A DNA stretch of 64,000 bases from Flagellimonas abyssi (GTDB taxonomy: Bacteria > Bacteroidota > Bacteroidia > Flavobacteriales > Flavobacteriaceae). The stretch lies in NCBI RefSeq assembly GCF_019457905.1, contig NZ_JAHZSV010000007.1:124001-188000 (forward strand). Direction: 5' to 3'. Shown piece by piece: positions 61,001-64,000 of this stretch. The notes under the pieces are model-generated. The model searched no databases. It saw only the letters and a program-made list of their open reading frames with translations, and was not told the DNA's origin. A program made the position numbers and the translations under genes. Positions within the stretch are counted from its first letter, which is position 1; the number at the start of each line of letters is the position of its first letter.

Positions 61001-63059
61001 GGTATCCACAACGGTTCCCCAAATGGAAAATGAACATATTGGAATCATTTTCGAAAATTTTCAGCTTCAGACCTTTCTAAGCCTTTTGAATCCAGAGGAA
61101 GCACTGGCCAAAGGAACGGTACAGGGAAATTTCGTGATTCTCAACCCTTATGAAGCTACTGGATTGGTTTCAAAAATGGATATCTCGGATTTTCGTTTGA
61201 TGCGGAACCCGTTGGGGAGTCTCAGTTTAAACGCCTCCTCCAAATCCCTTTCGGACTATGATTTTGACCTAAAACTCTCTGGCGGAGGCGCCGACTTAAC
61301 TTTGACAGGAGGATATGTGGCCCGTCAAAATGGTTCGGATCTAAATATGGATCTTGACATTCAAAAATTTGAAACCAGTATTATTCAGGGATTTCTCAAG
61401 GACGAGATATCCGACCCATCAGGTTATTTTTCAGGACACATGAAGGTCGGTGGCACGCTGAACGACCCAACGTATTCGGGAACATTGAATTTCAACGATG
61501 TGGGACTCACCCTTTCAGCCTTTAAAACAAACTTGAGCATAAAAGAGCAAACCCTTAATCTAAATGAAGAGGAAATTATTTTTGATGATTTCAGAATAAA
61601 CGATACCAATAAAGGTACTTTGGTGCTCGATGGAACCATTTTTACTGATGAGCTACTAAATCCTAGGTTCGACCTATCCATCCAAGCAGATAAATTTACA
61701 ATGCTCGATTCCAAAAAAGGCGACAATGAACTTGTGTATGGAAAGGCCATCGTTGATACGGAATTGGAAGTGACGGGAGATCTGGAGCTGCCCATCATTA
61801 ACGGTAAACTTACCATTGGTGATGCAACCGATCTTACCTACCTGGTTCCAAAGACACAATATGAAATACAGGAGAGAGAAGGTGTTGTGATCTTTGTCAA
61901 CCGTGAAAATCCCGATGCCATCCTGACCCGAAACACTGGTGAAACGACCAACTCCATTTTTGAGGGAATGGACATCAGTACCACCTTGCAAATCTCGGAC
62001 GAAGCAGTTTTCACAATTATATTGGACGATCGCACGGGAGACATGCTTCAGGCATCAGGTAATGCGACCTTGAATTTGAACATTGACCCCAATCAGAGCA
62101 TCCGTCTATCCGGAAGGTTAGATCTAAATTCAGGTTTTTACAAGACGAGCCTCTATAATTTGGTAAACCGTGAATTCACAATAAACGATGGCAGCAACGT
62201 GGTTTGGTCTGGGGACCCCTACAATGCAACTTTGGATGTTACGGCCACTTACGAAGTCGAAACTTCGGCCGCACCCTTGATGTCCTCCATAAGCTATGGA
62301 CAGGACACGGGAATCTCGGGACAGTACCAGAGGCCTGCCAAATTTTTGGTCTATTTAATGGTCGATGGAGAAATCACAGCCCCAGAAATCTCCTTTGCCC
62401 TGGACATGCCCGAAAATGTGCAGGGAAGTTACGGTGGAGGTGTCTACGGACGCATCCAGCAGTTGAACGAACAAGAATCCGAGCTCAATAAGCAGGTTTT
62501 TTCCTTATTGGCCCTGAACCGTTTTTACCCCACCTCGGGTAGCGATGGAAGTAATGGTGGCGCTGTTGCCATTGCCCGAGACAATGTGAACAAAGTACTG
62601 TCCAGCGAGCTCAATTCCATTTCCAACAAAATCATGGGAAACACAGGACTGGAACTGGATTTTGACTTGGATAGTTTTCAGGAGAATCAGGGAGATGGCT
62701 ACCAAAACAGGACACAACTGAACATTAACGCAAGTAAAAAACTATTCGACGACCGTTTTATCGTTACCGCTGGAAGTGCCGTGGATGTTGAGGGAAAGTC
62801 ATCAAGCTCGGATACCGCTACCCCAGTCATTGGGAATGTGACCCTGGAATACCTCTTGAACGAGGAAGGCACTTATAGACTTAAGGGTTTTAGAAGACAG
62901 GAATACCAAAATGTTATCGATGGGCAATTGATAGTGACCGGGCTTGCCTTTATTTTCAATAGGGAATTCAATAAATTCAGTCAATTGTTCAGTCCCATAA
63001 AGCCCAAGACCAAAGAAGAGGAAATAAACGAAAAGGACAATGACAAGAAGAAACCATAA
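58080..63059 (+). CDS. tamB: Translocation and assembly module TamB
   Basis: A 1659-residue AsmA-like protein spanning the periplasm, involved in moving proteins or phospholipids to the outer membrane. It has one N-terminal membrane anchor (ILVLLILFIILVVIIRTPWA, about 18-38), then AsmA-type beta repeats (DYVSGKTNTKVEVERVFITF), and the conserved TamB C-terminal domain from about 1290 (NLNIDPNQSIRLSGRLDLNS, FTINDGSNVVWSGDPYNATL, VYLMVDGEITAPEISF type). The C-terminal tail is Lys/Glu-rich. The TamL gene begins 9 nt behind it, so the two form an operon. The 141-bp gap before it holds no recognised element. Confidence 0.92.
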   Translation: MKDNKWNRKRILRLVGKSILVLLILFIILVVIIRTPWAQNIIVSKLTDYVSGKTNTKVEVERVFITFSGNIMAEGIYLEDKQGDTLLYSQEIQMDLPIYPLLFKNELSIDDVDSKNLVANIRRGTDAESFNFAFLIDAFATSDTTSVSEPMSISLGDFQFTDWKVRYDDTYLGTKINLNLGEMQVEVTEFDLDEMNFGIDDFVLKDSQLSYEQTHSPPTSDDTSTSTPPKISIDGIQLDKVELVYNSDPDDIQTRLQLSKFDLTELAVDVSKNSYKTDEIALKNSNIILNLNQAKDTIKSQQENSPFQWPEIELQANQLDLESNTLRFTRNGAKQNDSIFNPDAFTINELTFKADDLNYAPSDLAIELEAFSFRESSGIALQQLGFKTSITDTKAVISNLALRLNQSSLNANADIRYESLDNALDNPQNSTLQIGLNQLHVQPADIQSFLPKLQKNDYINALAQHAITGSVKANGSLKVVDEFDTQLEWGSSSIVMQGSLSNIMEMDSLTYNLKNIDIKSTEKDIRPFISKDSVGFTIPENIALTGTLKGDLESLRTKSVLRIPEGRINLNALANFGNQKRFDGTISTDSLQLGALLQNKNIGAISLELKGSGSGTELADMDAQVKGTVSQLQLNQYEYNHIQLEGELNNGTGQVALAIADENLDLTADTSIDFTSENNAITFTLNIDGADLRKLGFTRDDIKIAGDIEGSYNGRSNNYKVNTSIKNGIAVSDNKQFQIAPILLNAHVRDSITDATVESGFINGGLYSNASPDRIRTALKKQLENYFSNDSTLSADLDDVEARLDLALKPTPIISKVFFNGVEDLDSLNIDADFNSKTKKLDGKISVPKFTYAGSTVDSLEVNLKGDSTNLNFYAGLKNFEYDPILLKRTHIEGNLKNKELVLDFSSVNDTTQIMHISSELVFKKDTISLHISPKNLLLNKKSWEIPNDNKIVMAESYTEFQNLVLSRNGQKLEVSTTVPQMENEHIGIIFENFQLQTFLSLLNPEEALAKGTVQGNFVILNPYEATGLVSKMDISDFRLMRNPLGSLSLNASSKSLSDYDFDLKLSGGGADLTLTGGYVARQNGSDLNMDLDIQKFETSIIQGFLKDEISDPSGYFSGHMKVGGTLNDPTYSGTLNFNDVGLTLSAFKTNLSIKEQTLNLNEEEIIFDDFRINDTNKGTLVLDGTIFTDELLNPRFDLSIQADKFTMLDSKKGDNELVYGKAIVDTELEVTGDLELPIINGKLTIGDATDLTYLVPKTQYEIQEREGVVIFVNRENPDAILTRNTGETTNSIFEGMDISTTLQISDEAVFTIILDDRTGDMLQASGNATLNLNIDPNQSIRLSGRLDLNSGFYKTSLYNLVNREFTINDGSNVVWSGDPYNATLDVTATYEVETSAAPLMSSISYGQDTGISGQYQRPAKFLVYLMVDGEITAPEISFALDMPENVQGSYGGGVYGRIQQLNEQESELNKQVFSLLALNRFYPTSGSDGSNGGAVAIARDNVNKVLSSELNSISNKIMGNTGLELDFDLDSFQENQGDGYQNRTQLNINASKKLFDDRFIVTAGSAVDVEGKSSSSDTATPVIGNVTLEYLLNEEGTYRLKGFRRQEYQNVIDGQLIVTGLAFIFNREFNKFSQLFSPIKPKTKEEEINEKDNDKKKP

Positions 63060-63068
63060 AATCATTTT

Positions 63069-64000
63069 TTGAAAACTTTTATCAAAACATATCTTTTGTA
63101 TGGTGGCCTAGCAGCTTTGTTGTTCCACTCCTGCAGTATAAAAAAGTTTATCCCCGAAGGCGAGCGTCTCTATACGGGGGCAGAATTGACATTGGATACC
63201 ATTGGCAACGTAACCGAACTAAAAGATGTTGAGTCTGAACTGATCAATCTGATTGAGCCCAACCCCAATACCACATTTTTGGGAATGAAGCCTGCGCTAT
63301 ATTTTCATTATAAGGCACAGCGGAAAAAACCAGGTTTTATGTACAAGTTCCTTAATAAATCCTTTGGTGAGGAACCCGTATACTTCTCCGAGGTGAATCC
63401 GCAACAGGTGGAAGAGCTTTTATTGAACCGCTTGGACAACAACGGCTTTTTTTACAGCAGATCCAGCTCCGAGACCCTTTTAAAGGAAAAATTTGCATCG
63501 GTCAACTACTCGGCAACGGTACAGGAACCCTATACACTGGAAAACTACGAAGTGGACCGTGATTCCCTGCCCATCTACAACGAGTTGTTGGACCTCATCA
63601 AAGAGACCCCGTTATCACAAAACGACCGTTTCGACCTTGATCTTTTAAAAGCGGAACGGGAACGCTTAGATCACGGATTAAAACAGCGAGGGTACTATAA
63701 CAGTCATGCCAACCTTATGATCTTTGAAGCGGACACCAATCAATACAAAAATCGAAAATTCGACCTGTTCCTTCGTTTAAAGAAAAATGTCCCTAAAAAA
63801 ACGGCCATACCCTACACCATCGACTCAATTACAGTTTACCCCAATTATTCCATTGAGGGCGACACCTTACCATTGTCCAAACAAAACCGAACCACGGTAA
63901 ACGGGACCGATTTTATACAGAACGAATACTATTTTAAACCCAAATTACTGGAAACGTATCTCTTGTTCAAAGAGGGAGATCTGTACAATGCAAACACCTC
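63069..64000 (+). CDS. tamL: TamL, lipoprotein form of the TamA/Omp85 outer-membrane protein (partial)
   Basis: The frame opens with TTG 63069 and runs past the window end (about 310 codons seen). The N-terminus MKTFIKTYLLYGGLAALLFH is followed by SCSIKKFIPEGERLYTGAEL, with the lipobox Cys right after the signal helix. KKFIPEGERLYTG is typical of the Bacteroidetes TamA-like lipoproteins (TamL). The following about 290 residues are POTRA domains; the barrel lies outside the window. Gene order TamB-TamL, 9-nt spacing and the Cys anchor support it. No ATG is available near the start, hence the TTG. Confidence 0.85.
   Translation, partial: MKTFIKTYLLYGGLAALLFHSCSIKKFIPEGERLYTGAELTLDTIGNVTELKDVESELINLIEPNPNTTFLGMKPALYFHYKAQRKKPGFMYKFLNKSFGEEPVYFSEVNPQQVEELLLNRLDNNGFFYSRSSSETLLKEKFASVNYSATVQEPYTLENYEVDRDSLPIYNELLDLIKETPLSQNDRFDLDLLKAERERLDHGLKQRGYYNSHANLMIFEADTNQYKNRKFDLFLRLKKNVPKKTAIPYTIDSITVYPNYSIEGDTLPLSKQNRTTVNGTDFIQNEYYFKPKLLETYLLFKEGDLYNANT

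Overview
The window is chromosomal DNA of a marine-type member of the Flavobacteriaceae (Bacteroidetes); the genus cannot be fixed from sequence alone. Evidence for this: a fused CcoN-CcoO cbb3 oxidase, DUF4249 lipoproteins beside a TonB-dependent receptor, a type B T9SS sorting domain, a TamB gene followed by a lipoprotein form of TamA, -7 boxes of the form TAnnTTTG and little use of Shine-Dalgarno sequences. No phage, IS element or CRISPR array is visible.

Layout. 1-12 kb: retropepsin-like protease, 2-oxoglutarate dehydrogenase sucAB, an HGSNAT-like membrane acyltransferase, galE with a DegT aminotransferase, waaA and a sugar porter. 11.4-18.2 kb: a minus-strand block of hpf plus a lipoprotein, preceded by the operon usp-SLC13 permease-pckA-pfk. 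18.4-23.4 kb: ROK protein, DUF2490 protein, TonB, hemN and a second usp. 23.5-35.3 kb: cbb3 oxidase structural and assembly genes (ccoS-ccoNO-ccoQ-ccoP-ccoG-ccoH, a DsbD-like membrane protein, an acetyl-CoA hydrolase; ccoI separately), an FNR-type regulator and a third usp. 35.4-38.3 kb: serine/threonine dehydratase, PAS histidine kinase, response regulator. 38.8-46.6 kb: an outer-membrane uptake operon (unknown secreted protein, STN-TonB receptor, two DUF4249 lipoproteins, an MG2/plug-like protein). 46.7-50.3 kb: four secreted proteins with tail-fibre-like modules, the last with a T9SS signal, then tRNA-Leu(UAG). 50.5-64 kb: M20 dipeptidase, PhnA, SQR-like flavoprotein, BlaI/BlaR1-like pair, DUF4407 protein, TamB and a TamL gene cut by the window edge.

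The main observation is regulatory. Eight palindromes, seven matching MTGAYANNTRTCAK and one (tonB) differing only at the fifth core base, precede nine transcription starts between 12 and 35 kb. In eight of the nine starts the palindrome centre lies exactly 29.5 bp upstream of the first base of a TAnnTTTG-like -7 box, the geometry of a class II FNR/CRP activator at about -41.5. The targets are hpf, usp-SLC13-pckA-pfk, the DUF2490 gene (30.5 bp), tonB, hemN, ccoS-NO-Q-P-G-H and followers, ccoI, the FNR-type gene itself and usp. This reads as an oxygen-limitation regulon joining high-affinity respiration, anaerobic haem synthesis, ribosome hibernation, stress proteins and glycolysis/gluconeogenesis, with its regulator encoded inside it. 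The inferred starts lie 13-29 nt before the chosen start codons and helped to choose several of them.
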